From Aporrectodea caliginosa (Eukaryota > Annelida > Clitellata > Crassiclitellata > Lumbricidae), in assembly GCA_020284085.1 (NCBI GenBank), contig JACEVL010000499.1, positions 229,001-293,000 of the forward strand: a stretch of 64,000 bases of DNA. Reading direction: 5' to 3'. Shown here piece after piece: positions 20,488 to 32,222 of the stretch. How positions within the stretch are numbered: position 1 is the first letter of the stretch; each line of letters opens with the position of its first letter. Under the pieces are notes generated by a model. The model was given only the letters and a program-made list of their open reading frames with translations, ran no database searches and was not told the origin of the DNA. Position numbers and translations under genes: made by a program.

Positions 20488-21242
20488 ATGAAGACAAATA
20501 TATATGTATATAATTATGTACAATTGTACATTATATGTATATATATGCATGTATATATATATGTTTGTATATGTATATATGTTTATATATATAACTGTAT
20601 TTGTAACTATATGCATGTACATTTTATATATTTGGATATTAGTGTATATATATATAGATATATATATGTGTGCATATGTATACATACCTATATATATGTG
20701 TATATGTACATATATGTTTATATATGTAATATATACATATGTATGAAGCCTATCTATATGTATATATGTATGTATATACTATATGTATATAGATGTATGT
20801 GTGTATATGTACATGTATATATATATATGTAAATACGTATATAAATGTACTTATGTAAATATATATATGTGTGTATATATATATGTAGATATACATATAT
20901 ATGTGTATATATGTATGTATATGTATGTGTAAGTAAATAAATATTTAAGCATGAATATGTGTTTAAATACCTACATACCTGTATATATACATGAATATAC
21001 ATATACTTACATGTAAGTATATATATATATTTATGTATGTACATATGTATAACTACAAACATACATGTACATACATAATACATATATGCTTACATATAAC
21101 TATACAAACACATAGACACAAATACATATATATGTACACAAACATGTATACATGCACACACATATGTATTTACCTAAGTACATATATATACGTATATACA
21201 TATACATGTACATATACACATACATCTATATACATATATACA

Positions 21243-21274
<32 letters not shown>

Positions 21275-21323
21275 CAAATATAGATACTTACATATATGTA
21301 TATACATATATATATATTCACAC

Positions 21324-21357
<34 letters not shown>

Positions 21358-23240
21358 CATATGGTTACGTATCGATAGTCCGAAGGTACGATAGTCCGAA
21401 GGTTCGATAATCCGAAGGTTCGATAGTCCGAAGGTTCGATAGTCCGAAGATTTCATGGTAAAACATATTTGCATATGTACATGTATATGTATATGGAGAG
21501 TATATGTATACATGCATGCGTGTATATGTATATATATGTTTGTATATGTCTATATATATTTGTATATATATACGTATTTATATATATGTGCATATGTATA
21601 TATATATATATATATATGAATATAAGTTTGTATATATAATTATATATATATGTATTTATATACATATTTTATATATACACATGCAATGCATGTATATATG
21701 TATTTACATATATGCATGTGTGTATTTACATAATTATATATACATTTAATTAATTATATTTAATTATATATATATGTAATTATATATATGTATATTGTAT
21801 ATATATTTTATGTATTTTATTATTTTATTTTAAAATAATTATTATTATAATAAAATATAAAATAATAGATTAATTATAGTTATTAATATATAATTATAAT
21901 TATAATTAAAATATTAATTAATTATCATAATATTAATTAATTATTTATTATAATTATATAATTAATAAAATAATATATAATAATAATTAATATCATTAAT
22001 AAATATATTAATTAGTTATTTATTATAATTATAATATATAATATCAAAATATTATATTAATTAATATAATATATTAATATTATTAATATATATTATTTAT
22101 TAATTATTAATATATAATATTAAATAATTAATATTATTATAATTACATAATTATATAATACATAATTATTAAATTATATATAAAAATAATATATACACAT
22201 ATAGATATATATTGTATATTATTTTTATTATATGTATTTGAATATATATTTATGTATATAATATATATAATTATAATTATATAATTAATATTAACACTAA
22301 TATTATTAATTATATTAATATTAATCATATATAATAATTAATTTGATTATATTACTATAATATATATATTATTAATTATAAATTGAATTATAATATATAT
22401 ATATTATTTATATTAATATAATTTAATTATATTCATTTAATTATATATTATATAATTTATATACATATTCTTACATATATCCATACATAAATATATACAG
22501 TACACATATATACATTTATATGTTCATATATACATTGTGAATTTATATTTATGTATATACATATATATGCATATATATGTATATATACATATGCAATTAT
22601 GCACACACATATATGTATATAATATATAGATATATTATATATACATATGTACATATATATATATAAATATCATACATATATACACAAACTTATATATATA
22701 TATATACATATGTACATAGTAATTACGTATATATATAAATATATATACGTATATATATCCATATATATACATATAATATATATACATAGCCTACGTATAT
22801 ATATCCATATATATATACATATATGTACATGTATAGATATAAATACATATATACAAACATATATACATATACAAACATATATACATGTACATGCATATAC
22901 ATGCATATATATACATATACTGTACATATACATATATGACTATATGTACATATGCATATGATATGTTTTACCATGAAATCTTCGGACTATCGAACCTTCG
23001 GACTATCGAACCTTCGGATTATCGAACCTTCGGACTATCGACCTGTTCCCATTTCATATATATCCAGATGTATATACATATATAACATTTGTGCATGTAT
23101 ATAGATCTATATACATATATACAAACATATGTATACATATTCAAACATATATATATATATATATATAAATCGATACATATACATGCATATATATACATAT
23201 AATGTACAATTGTACATAATTATATACATATATATTTGTC
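20488..23240. repeat. AT-rich low-complexity core
   Basis: Alternating TATA/TATG/TACA microsatellite flanking about 700 bp (21740-22450) made almost only of A and T. All open frames here are low-complexity Tyr/Ile runs with no coding meaning. Confidence 0.9.
21363..23050. mobile_element. Nested fold-back element (member 3)
   Basis: 9-bp duplications ATTTCATAT at 21354-21362 and 23051-23059. Ends GGTTACGTATCGATAGTCCG and, reversed, GGGAACAGGTCGATAGTCCG, each an array of GATAGTCCGAAGGTTC. It lies inside the AT core of the larger element. The AT-rich flank makes the duplication somewhat less decisive. Confidence 0.7.
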
Positions 23241-23383
23241 TTCATTAGTCCGGAATAGCGGACCCGGAATAGCGGACCCCGGAATAGCGGCCCCCGGAAT
23301 AGCGGACTTCGGAATAACGGCCCCCCGGAATAGCGGACCCCGGAATAGCGGACCCCGGAATAGCGGCCCCGAACCCCTATAAT

Positions 23384-24670
23384 AGCTATAGATTAGGCTA
23401 CTATGTCATCTTTTCTCTGACACACTAAAATAAAGCACCGGAACGTCCGGAAGTAGGTTTATTATCCCAAGTGACAATGCTGTGGTATTATGCTTCTTGT
23501 CATACAATCTTAAAATAAGTAAGTGAGTAGTCTTCATTCGTATCTGGCAATCGCAAATACATGACGTCATAAATTCACGACATTTTGTGGCTATGGGAAC
23601 TATATTGTCAGCGTGATCATGGCCGGACGCTATAAACAATAATTATTATGGTCAAAATCGCCATCTTAATTCGTATCTGATAATCGCATATACATGACGT
23701 CACAATACGGCAAAACGATAATCGTTTCGTGCACTCTCTGAACTAGGCCTAATGAAGTTGCCGTCATTTTGTTGCTACGGGTCATTTTGAGCAAATAAAA
23801 TAAGCTAAAGTAAGTCAATAACGTGCTTTAACACGTGCTTTATTGCCAAACAAAAATTAATGGTCCGACGGTATAACGTGCCTGCTATTGTTTGGCATAA
23901 CATTAAGGGCTGCGATGCTTTACCCTATCAGAAAGGCTAAACTACGACTTGAAATGTTTAAATTCAGCCAGCCCGAAACTGTCAAAAATTCAAAAATAAT
24001 TCTCTTAACAATAACTTACTTTGTGTGCGGAGCAGGCGGAGTGGCGCATACTGTAGGTGAGTCAAGCCCATATGCGCTTAACTTTGTCTGTGAGGACATA
24101 CGCATTCAAAATTATTCTATATGTCATTTTTAAACGCATGACTCTTAAAAGAATTTCGATATGTCTATCGGCTAAGAGCTAATTGAGCCACAGAAGGCTT
24201 AAAGGCAGCGATTTCCCACAGCATTTAGATGCTGCCAACCGAGGATGTCATTGTATGTGGTGTTACTAGCTACATGTAGTAGTATAGTTAACCACAAAGG
24301 GGCTGCCTGCTCTTCCAATAGACGGAACATCTTCAAACTCGCGGGCACCTTAAGCGACTTTAACACAGGTTTACCCAGTTGGCTCTCTGTCTTTACTAAT
24401 CTTATTTCTAACCTGATTAATTTCCTGTCTCGACAATCAGCACCAACAGGCAACAGCTATATAACTAATCTAATATATTATATTGCGCCGTTACGACGAT
24501 GCACAAATTGGATATAACGACTCAGCCGCTGAAGCAGAGCAGGATGGACGGACGGTCGGACGGAGGTAGGGAGGGGAGAGGAGAGGGAGAAGACTTATGT
24601 CAATCATAACACGAGAAGACGCATCTCTTGACATTTTCAAATTGTTTTTAACCGTCTTAGGACGGGCAAA
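23384..24670. other. Intergenic stretch, nothing recognised
   Basis: No conserved protein segment, repeat termini or RNA seen. Short open frames at 23888-24133 and 24245-24517 show no recognisable domain. Confidence 0.45.
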
Positions 24671-24671
24671 C

Positions 24672-24895
24672 ATCTAGTACACAAAATAACAACTTAATAC
24701 TCATCGATAAAATAATATTCCAGCGGCCAGGTTTTTGGGCGTTAATAAGTTGCTACATCCACACGCTACACAAGTTAACTTCGATCGTTTCGCCATTTTG
24801 AGTGACATTAGGGTCAAGGCCATTTTGATCGGCGGAATCAACACAGATAGCAGATACTCTCTCTAGTGATATATTTATAATATTATGCATCTCAT
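24672..24895 (+). repeat. Dispersed repeat F, copy 1
   Basis: ATAATATTCCAGCGGCC, TAATAAGTTGCTACATCCAC and TCTAGTGATATATTTATA are shared in order with 48338-48541. Type unknown. Confidence 0.65.
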
Positions 24896-24896
24896 C

Positions 24897-24951
24897 GCAA
24901 TAATGGTTGCCATGACGACCTGAAACAGGTCGTCATGGCAACCATTATTGC
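24897..24951. repeat. Perfect 26-bp hairpin with 3-nt loop
   Basis: The left arm (24897-24922, containing GTTGCCATGACGACCTG) is exactly complementary to the right arm (24926-24951) around the loop AAA. Confidence 0.85.
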
Positions 24952-24971
24952 CACGTCATATAGCCACAAAC

Positions 24972-27051
24972 CAGTGCCGTTTTAAGGCCTAGGCACGCGA
25001 GGCACGTGCCTAGGGCCCCGCGCAACAAGGGGCCCCGCGGCCCCCCAACCAAAAACTACATCGCGACCATGTAATAACAATACGATAATATAATATTACT
25101 GAGCAATATTATTAGTTCTAACAATTCTGCAAAGTAAGAACATTATCACATTTTTAAACAACTTATGCATTTTTAGTTAAATATAATTATTGTTAAAAAG
25201 AGCAGTCTGCGCAGAACGCTATAGAAGTTAGACTGAAAAATCGATAATTTTAAAGCATGGCGCACGCTGTCCGCACAGCTTCTGTATATTTTGTTTGTTT
25301 TCATTCGTTCGTTTATATTTACAACGCTGTCAAAGAATTTTTATGTCTTGGTAGGCCTAGGCTAATATTAATTTTTAATATCAAATCTCTCTCAGTCCTA
25401 TAATCTAGTCATTTTCTAAATTGTTTTATATTTTAAATTATAACAAAATCGCCAAAAGTTCTGTCCTGAAGATCTTGACTACAAGAACTATTTTCTGAAT
25501 GTGAACACCTGAAATGCTATAATACGTCAGTGTCATTTGCAAAAACATCAGTGCCATCTATGTCAATACTCTATGTCATGATAAGGAATGACAATCTGGA
25601 ATCAACGTTTCCAAACGTTGAAATTGCAATAAGAATATTTCTGTCAATGATGGTGACAACTGTAAAGTGAATGTTCTTTTTCAAAACTTTAATTAGGCCT
25701 AATCAAGAATGAGCTTCGCAGCCGTATGATGCAAGAACGATTTGTTGGAGTCTTTGAATTTGATTATATAAGAGACTGCTAAGAGTAAAACACGAAAGCG
25801 ATGTTTGTATGAAATGTCCTGCCAATACATCTAGGCCTATATAGCAAACATTTATTCCTTACAATCTCACTTTCAATTTGTATTAAAAATTCGCATTAAG
25901 AACTTTAACGTATGTTAAACTAAACTTTCATTCTACACTTGTAGCCTAGTACAAAGAAAGCTGTGCTAGTCGTGTTAACAGTTTAGTAGCCTACTAGACT
26001 TCTTATTCAACTTGTACGCTGAAAGGATAATGAGGCAAACGGGAATGGATGAGGCTGAGGAAGGAATAAAGATAGCGGGAAGAATAATGAACAATCTGAG
26101 ATACGCTGATGATACAACACTATTGGCGGGTAAAAAAACCGATTTGGTAGAACTGATAAGAAGGCTTAAGAGTGAAAGTGAGAAAGCTGGACTTTACTTC
26201 AATATAAAGAAGACAAAGATCATGTCAACAGAGGAGGAGGACAGGTTTGAAATAGACGGAGAGGCAATAGAAACGGTAACTAGCTTCGCGTTTTTGGGAT
26301 CAGTAATAGAAAAAGAGGGAAAGTGTGATATGGAAATAAATCGTAGAGTGGCGATCGGAAAAGCTGCAATGCATGGTCTAGAAAAAATATGGAAGGACAA
26401 ACATGTGAGTATAGACACGAAAAAGAGATTGGTGAAGGCTCTGATCATACCAACAGTAACATACGGCAGTGAGACATGGACAATGACCAAGAAAATGAAA
26501 AAAAGATTAACGCATGTGAAAATGTGGATATGGGGGAAGATGCAAAGAATATCATGGATGGAGAAAAGGACTAACGACTGGGTTCGCATGGATATCGGAA
26601 TTGAGAAGGAAGAGACACTACAACAAACAGTGCTAAGAGCAAAGTTGAGGTTCTTTGGACATGTCTTGCGATCAGACGGATTGGTAAAGGAAATAATGTC
26701 AGCATATGGAGAGGGAAGGAGAAAACAAGAACGATCAAGGAAAAAGTGGATGGATGAGATACATGAAACAACTGGAATGAATTTGGCAGAACTAAGAGAT
26801 GCGACGGCGGACAGAAGGAAATGGAGAGGTTTGATCATGACCGTCGCTAGAGTTCAAGGAACTGACAGCACAAGGTGACAAGGTGAGCCTACTAGGCCTA
26901 TATTAATAAATTTGACAAAATGACACATATGCAAATGCAATGCATTAATGCAATACACTGTATCCATGACTGAGAGATTGAGGCGGAAACCGGGTTACGT
27001 TTAAGGTTATGGTTTGTGCCTAGGGCCCCCAAACTTCTTAAAACGGCTCTG
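24972..27051. mobile_element. 2.08-kb hAT-type element carrying a LINE fragment
   Basis: Exact 8-bp duplications CCACAAAC at 24964-24971 and 27052-27059. Ends CAGTGCCGTTTTAAGG and, reversed, CAGAGCCGTTTTAAG, each followed by TAGGGCCCC-like sequence. No transposase was recognised. The only long frame is the LINE remnant at 25994-26878. Confidence 0.85.
25994..26878 (+). pseudogene. 5'-truncated LINE reverse transcriptase (ORF2 C-terminal part)
   Basis: An intact 289-codon frame, open from about 25994, holds the end of a non-LTR retrotransposon reverse transcriptase. LFNLYAE at the truncation point precedes the catalytic box LRYADDTTLLA, then come the thumb region (VTYGSETWTMTKKMKKRL) and a C-terminal segment with WMDEIHETTG and RRKWRGLIM. 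The endonuclease, fingers and most of the palm are missing, so it cannot be active. It lies inside a hAT-type element. The lack of stop codons over 880 bp suggests a fairly young insertion. Clade not determined. Confidence 0.85.
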
Positions 27052-27741
27052 CCACAAACTGTTTCCGATCTTAAGTGTGACTCTGCAGAACTGCACGCGT
27101 ATCCATGACAACATAATGTATCCATGGTCTAAACCTCGAACATAATCCTATCAACAACAACAGCAGACGGATCTACAGACGCCATGACGTCATGAATCTA
27201 TACATAAAATGACGCATTTTAATACTATGGTGACTGTGTGAATACAATCGCTACATTATAGCTACAGCATACAAGTTGGCACACATTTTTATTTCACAGT
27301 CTGCTTCGTAGAATAGGCTAATAAGATTTGTACAATCGCTGCATGTATAGGCCTACATTACAGCAGACATATTGTCATGCATATGAATCTGATATGATTA
27401 TGTACAATCGCTAGATTCGCTACATATAATTACAATTTACACAAGACCGCATTACTGAATTTACTGTACATTATTACTGTGGCTATACAAGATCCATTAT
27501 TTGGTGTTGTAGGGCTAGACATCGTTTGCGTAATATTGTCGAAATATAAGCCTAGACTAGACGGTAGTAGACCTGTGCGACACAAACGTCTTTGCCTATC
27601 AGTTCTGCTTCTATTCCATAGACATGTTCTATTCGCCAGGGTTGCCAAATTTCGGAAGAGCTTGGTCGCTAAATCACGTCAAAAGTAGCCCAAAAGTCGA
27701 GAGATGAACAGTTAAATGAAGACATTAATAATTTTTCCTAG

Positions 27742-27744
<3 letters not shown>

Positions 27745-27777
<33 letters not shown>

Positions 27778-27838
27778 TATACTATACTATACTATACTAT
27801 ACTATACTATACTATACTATACTATACTATACTATACT
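27745..27838. repeat. (TA)n followed by (ACTAT)n
   Basis: About 30 bp of TA then about 13 units of ACTAT. Confidence 0.95.
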
Positions 27839-27967
27839 GGCTTCGTCAGTCACGTCACAAGACGCGTGATCGATGCAATCAGTGGCGTGAAAACTTAAAT
27901 GACAGACTGCATAGTGCTCACCGTAGAGTCGTAGACTACTAAGACTAGTCCGTATACATTGTACAGC

Positions 27968-28170
27968 ATTCATTCATTCATTCGGGAATTTATATAGCGC
28001 CACCTCAAGGAAACTACTCAGAGCTAGCGCTCCCGACTCCAACGCGCCCAAAAAGAACAGTTTTGAGTTTAGTAAGGATAGTTTCAGGCAGACTCCCATG
28101 GTGTAGACGCAGCTCGATCTAGACGAAGGATATTTCAGATCGTTGGGCCTACCACAGAAAAAGCTCGGCC
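27968..28170 (-). mobile_element. L2/CR1-like LINE 3' end
   Basis: (ATTC)n, TTTATATAGCGCCACCTCAA, CTCAGAG and CGCTCCCGACTCCAAC, the reversed LINE 3' end. Confidence 0.65.
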
Positions 28171-28520
28171 AATTTACGAGAATTCATAATGTCGCCGTAG
28201 CGACCGAGGTACAATTCAAAAGTAGGCTATAGCCCATATATCGCGAGGTCGCGAGGACGAAATTTTCGGTCGCGAGCGCATTGAAAAGTAGCGCAACTCG
28301 CGCATTTCGCGACGGCCTGGCAACCCTGTTATTTTCCAGCCGCTAAGACTATTGATTGATAGTGGTTTAGTGTTGTCAGGTCAAGATCTCGAGTACTTCT
28401 AATAAACGTCCCTCGGGAGGAGCTATAGGCCCCTATAAACTCTAAATGTCTACAATTGCACTTTTGATCCCATAGCCAACGCACGCTAGTATTTATAAAA
28501 GAACATTAATTAGCCTACAT

Positions 28521-29685
28521 CAGAGGTGGGCAAACTTTTTGCACATTGGGCCACATTAAACGTCAAAAACATTCGGAGGGCCAGGTAACATTTTACATGT
28601 ACATGTAAACTTTTAATAACCACTAAAATAAAAAAGTTTACTGAATTAAATTTAATTATACTTTGGCTGTAACTTGTGAGATGTATGCAACTGTGAACAT
28701 GCATAACAATTTCCTCTAATCCAGAATTGATTGCACTGGTTGCATTCATTCAGTCTGGGCAATTATATAGCTCCCCTCCAACAAACCTACTCAGGGCGTT
28801 CCCAACCCAGCCACGGCTAAAGAAAAAAAAGCCTTGAGTGATTTACGAAACCCAGTTAGATTGGTCAGAGGTAGTAGATGCAGCTCCGATGGTAGTTCAT
28901 TCCAGAAGGAGAGGCCTGCAACCGAGAAAGCTCGGCACTACATAACAGCCAAGCGAGCCGGTGGAACTAAGAGTTGCCCCGTTGTCGCGGAGCGAAGCGT
29001 CCGACAAGCTACAAAGTCGGACACTGGGCGGCAGAGGTCGCTCCGGTAAGATAGAGAACAGCCAAGGACGCAGCGTGAAACCAAAGCAGCAATACGGTAT
29101 CAGATTCGTTGGGTCACAGGCAGCCAGTGCAACACATCGCGCATGTAGGCAGAGGCAGAGAAAACTTTGGGGATTCGCCCAATGAGCAGAGCAGCCGAGC
29201 GCAGAACATCGATCTAGCCGCCCCAGAATTCCAAGGGGGAAGCGGGAAGCCAACGAGGATCGGGCAACAGTGATCAATCCGACTAGTAACGAAAGCATGC
29301 ACAAGAACCAGTAGAGCGTCATGAGAAAAACAGCGAGAAACTACTCGGAGCTGGCGAAGCCGATAAAAACGGCTTCGAGAGACTGAGGTCATATTATCGA
29401 GTTTTTTTATCAGCTAACTGAGATCTGTAGCCTACTTGGATTTAATTGTTTATCTTCGTTAGTTGAAAATGCTTGTTCACATAATGTAGATTTAAGTGGA
29501 TGCGACTAATACAAAACGAAATAGCAAGTTAAAAAGCAGCATGTGGAACTCTTCTTGCGGTCTGAATTTTAAGACTTTTTACTTTTCTGAAGTATTGTGT
29601 GTAACGGATAAAATGTGTTGGCGGGCCGGATAAAAAGTGTTGGCGGGCCGGATGTGGCCCGCGGGCCGTAGTTTGCCCACCTCTG
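28521..29685. mobile_element. 1.17-kb hAT-type element
   Basis: Exact 8-bp duplications GCCTACAT at 28513-28520 and 29686-29693. Ends CAGAGGTGGGCAAACTTTTT and, reversed, CAGAGGTGGGCAAACTACGG, with GGCGGGCCGGAT repeats near the right end. Its interior is occupied by a LINE fragment. Confidence 0.85.
28743..29395 (-). pseudogene. LINE ORF2 fragment, L2/CR1-like
   Basis: Minus-strand frames read SRSRFYRLRQLRVVSRCFSH and LVHAFVTSRIDHC, matching the FYxLRQLRxVRR and LVHAFVxSRLDYCN segment downstream of the reverse-transcriptase palm in L2/CR1 LINEs. It is 5'-truncated, frameshifted, and ends with the ATATAGCTCCCCTCCAACAA 3' end. Nested in the hAT element at 28521-29685. Confidence 0.7.
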
Positions 29686-29951
29686 GCCTACATGGTGTAA
29701 ATTTTGGAGTCATATTATAGCCGACTTTCGCAAGTTCTTACGCTAACAGCTAGGCTAACCCATCCAACATTCGCCTTCCAAACGCGCTATGGTTCTCAAC
29801 GAAACCCCAGCCTTAATTAGCAGCTCCTCTGGACGCCTCGATCCCTTCTCTTAGTTCTCTAGCCTTCCTCAAATCGACTCGGAGCTTCCCTTGACCATCT
29901 CTTAATTTACAGCCTCTTTGACTTGACGAAGCGCTCGTGAATAAGCTGCAG

Positions 29952-30403
29952 CAGTGCCGGTGTCACGAAATAGAGTATCCCCCATACACGAGTATCCCCC
30001 ATAGCGAAATGGAATATTTACTTTAATTTACATTTTTGGCGGTTTCTAAGTGTATTCAGTGGTACTGTTTGGATTTATTGTATACATAACATTTTTAAAT
30101 TGCGTATCTTTAGTTTGTACATCGACCTGAAATTAATTTACTTCGTTTTTGTGATTTTGACTGGAAATTCGTCGAGGCTATCGTGACGCGTATCACGAGG
30201 GGATAGAATGGTTCATCCCACCGGATACTCTGAACCGGTTTATTCCATCGGGGGGATAAATTCATACATCCCCGGATAGTCCTAGGACGGATACTCTATT
30301 TCGTGATACCGGCCCTAGTGTATTGCGGGCCCTGTGCAGAATGAACTGTAGACCTACGGGGCCCCACGACACAAGTCAAATTGCTTTTCGTTGCTAATAA
30401 TTA

Positions 30404-30440
<37 letters not shown>

Positions 30441-30950
30441 TAAATAATAAACCCTAAAAAATGAGGTAATCATTTCTGCACCCAATGTTATCTTTTGCGA
30501 CAGCATGTAATAATTATTATGTCAAAATAAAAGTAAAATGGTTTCAACTTGGTACCATTTGACTTTTTGACGAAAGAGAATATTAAATTGAAACCATAAC
30601 ATTATTATTAGGTGTCTTGTTCATGTTAGCCTATTTGTCTGTGACACTTTCTCGGGCCCCACAATAAGGGGCCCAAAAATATCACAGGTTTACTGTGAGA
30701 TTTTCGGGCCTCGAGATCTTCACTAGGGGCCCCGAAAAGTCACATAAAATGTCGCAGAAAATTAAGTTTGTAGCCTACCATTTTATTTTTATTTTTTGAT
30801 AAAAGAGAAGATTTAGTTGAAACTATGATAGGCCTATTATTATTAGGTTGTCTTGTTCATGTTAATTTTATGACATTTTCGGGACCCCAAATTTGCGGGC
30901 CCTGTGCAATTGCACTGTTCGCACAATGGTATTAAGGCCGGCCGGTACTG
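29952..30950. mobile_element. Probable hAT-type element interrupted by a MITE
   Basis: Ends CAGTGCC|GGCCCTAG (rejoined across the inner insertion) and, reversed, CAGTACCGGCCGGCC. Flanked on both sides by GCTGCAG (7 bp). The interior holds several GGGCCC-rich segments and a (TA)n at 30403-30440. Confidence 0.5.
29961..30308. mobile_element. Fold-back MITE (member 5)
   Basis: Inverted ends (G)TGTCACGAAATAGAGTAT and (G)TATCACGAAATAGAGTAT, with repeated GAGTATCCCCCATA units behind them. CCGG lies on both sides. Whether CCGG is the duplication or the element begins with GGT as in its relatives cannot be decided here. Confidence 0.6.
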
Positions 30951-31087
30951 GCTGCAGTGCCCTGCGCTTAGCTTAATACGAAGTCACCAAAACTCCACCT
31001 CTCGCTATCGCTCTACAGACTATAGGTCTTTCACTCGAAACTGAAAGCATTGCTTTTTGACAAATCCTATCCTGAATCCAACACTTC

Positions 31088-31440
31088 ACCCTGTATTCTA
31101 TTCTATTCTATTTACGGATTTATAAAGCGCCTCTCGCAGTACAACCTAATCAGAGGCGCTTCCAGTGCGAAGGGCCCTCGAAAAAAGAAAAGTTTTAAGA
31201 GAACGAGCAGAAACAGTGGTGCTCCCCAGATAACATAACAGCACGAGTTAAAGCAGGGAGGTTATTCCATAGCAAAGGTCCAACAGAGGCATAGGCACGA
31301 TGCTGTGCTGTGGCAGTCCGAGACCGAGGAACTAAAAGGTCATGATGGTCAAAAGAACGGAGAGGACGTCCAGAAGTAGCTGAGATAGGCCGTCTCATAA
31401 GATCACAGAGGTAGCGTGGAGCTTGACCTAAAAACGTTTT
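31088..31440 (-). mobile_element. CR1-like LINE 3' end with (ATTCT)n tail
   Basis: (ATTCT)n, then TTTATAAAGCGCCTCTCGCA and AATCAGAGGCGCTTCCAG, then in the minus frame RAYASVGPLLWNNLPAL, a LINE ORF2 C-terminal motif. Confidence 0.7.
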
Positions 31441-31504
31441 ACATGTAGGCCTATAGATCTACCTCGTCGTCTCAAAACCAAGCACCATCTTAATTAGCCG
31501 CCTG

Positions 31505-31660
31505 CCTGTACAGTCTGCCTGTCTGAGTAAGTAAGTAAGTAAGTAAGTAAGTAGTTTATTCACCACAAAATAAAAGCAAAATGACAATACACAAAATTTT
31601 ACAAACCGAGAGTGGTTTATGGGCTACCGGTGAAGTCCCATAGGACTCATCTCGCCGGTC
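31505..31660 (-). mobile_element. Retroelement 3' end with (GTAA)n tail
   Basis: (GTAA)n next to TTTATTCACCACAAAATAAA. This is the reversed 3' end of a SINE or LINE. No coding part is recognised. Confidence 0.45.
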
Positions 31661-31996
31661 TCTGGATTTTGACCCTCTGCCTATCGATTTTGTTTTTGAT
31701 TGTGCGCCTGTGAATAAGCTGGTTCCCGCGACTTCGCTTTGTGGGCGCTGTAGAAGTTTCGAGTTTACGATTACGATTAGGCTATATTAGCGCTGTAAAA
31801 AATAATTTAGGAGATTACGATTACGATGGCGAGACTGCACGTGGTTGGCGTCTGGGTTGAATATTCGCGACATCTAGCGAATGGTATCGACAAATTCTGT
31901 GTTTTGATTATTTTGCACGAAGTGATTTAAAGGGAAATTCGCGTTAACTTCGTCCTTGTCTCTCCCAGTTTCGCTCGTAAAGCGCAGTTCCGAAAA

Positions 31997-32222
31997 ATGT
32001 CTTTCAGACGCCAGAATTGGCGAAAACGAGTGGCAGTTCCTCAGTGGATCGACGGCAGAAGATCCCGAAACGACGACGGCCATGGCGAGATGTTCAAGCA
32101 TCAGATGGGTGATGGCCTGCTGGAAAGGAGTCGAAGACTGTACAGAAAGGACCTGAAGGGCCACTTCGGCTGCATCAATGCCATTGAATTCTCAAACAAC
32201 GGCGGCCACTGGATAGTTTCTG
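31997..32222 (+). CDS. DCAF5: DCAF5 exon 1
   Basis: The ATG has A at -3 (AAAATGTC). MSFRRQNWRKRVAVPQW is basic and poorly conserved, then RRLYRKDLKGHFGCINAIEF opens the first WD repeat. Donor TCTG|GTACTA, phase 1. Confidence 0.85.

Larger units (their letters stand above)
20388..23375. mobile_element. 2.99-kb fold-back element, tandem-repeat termini (member 2)
   Basis: 8-bp duplications CCTATAAT at 20380-20387 and 23376-23383. Both ends are short tandem arrays of a ~16-bp unit around CGCTATTCCGGGG. Ends are GGTACCGGCCCGCTATTCCG and, reversed, GGTTCGGGGCCGCTATTCCG. The 2.7-kb core is almost pure A/T (TATATG/TATACA repeats, then poly TAAT) and itself partly palindromic. Another element of the same design is nested at 21363-23050. 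Confidence 0.8.
27637..28328. mobile_element. Probable hAT-type element
   Basis: Ends CAGGGTTGCCA and, reversed, CAGGGTTGCCAGG. The flanking octamers CTATTCGC and TTATTTTC match at only five positions, so the duplication has decayed or the call is wrong. It contains (TA)n, (ACTAT)n and a reversed LINE 3' end. Confidence 0.5.

Noticed and set aside
20347..22974. Open frames rich in Tyr and Ile
   Set aside because: Translations of TATA/TATG repeats inside a fold-back element.
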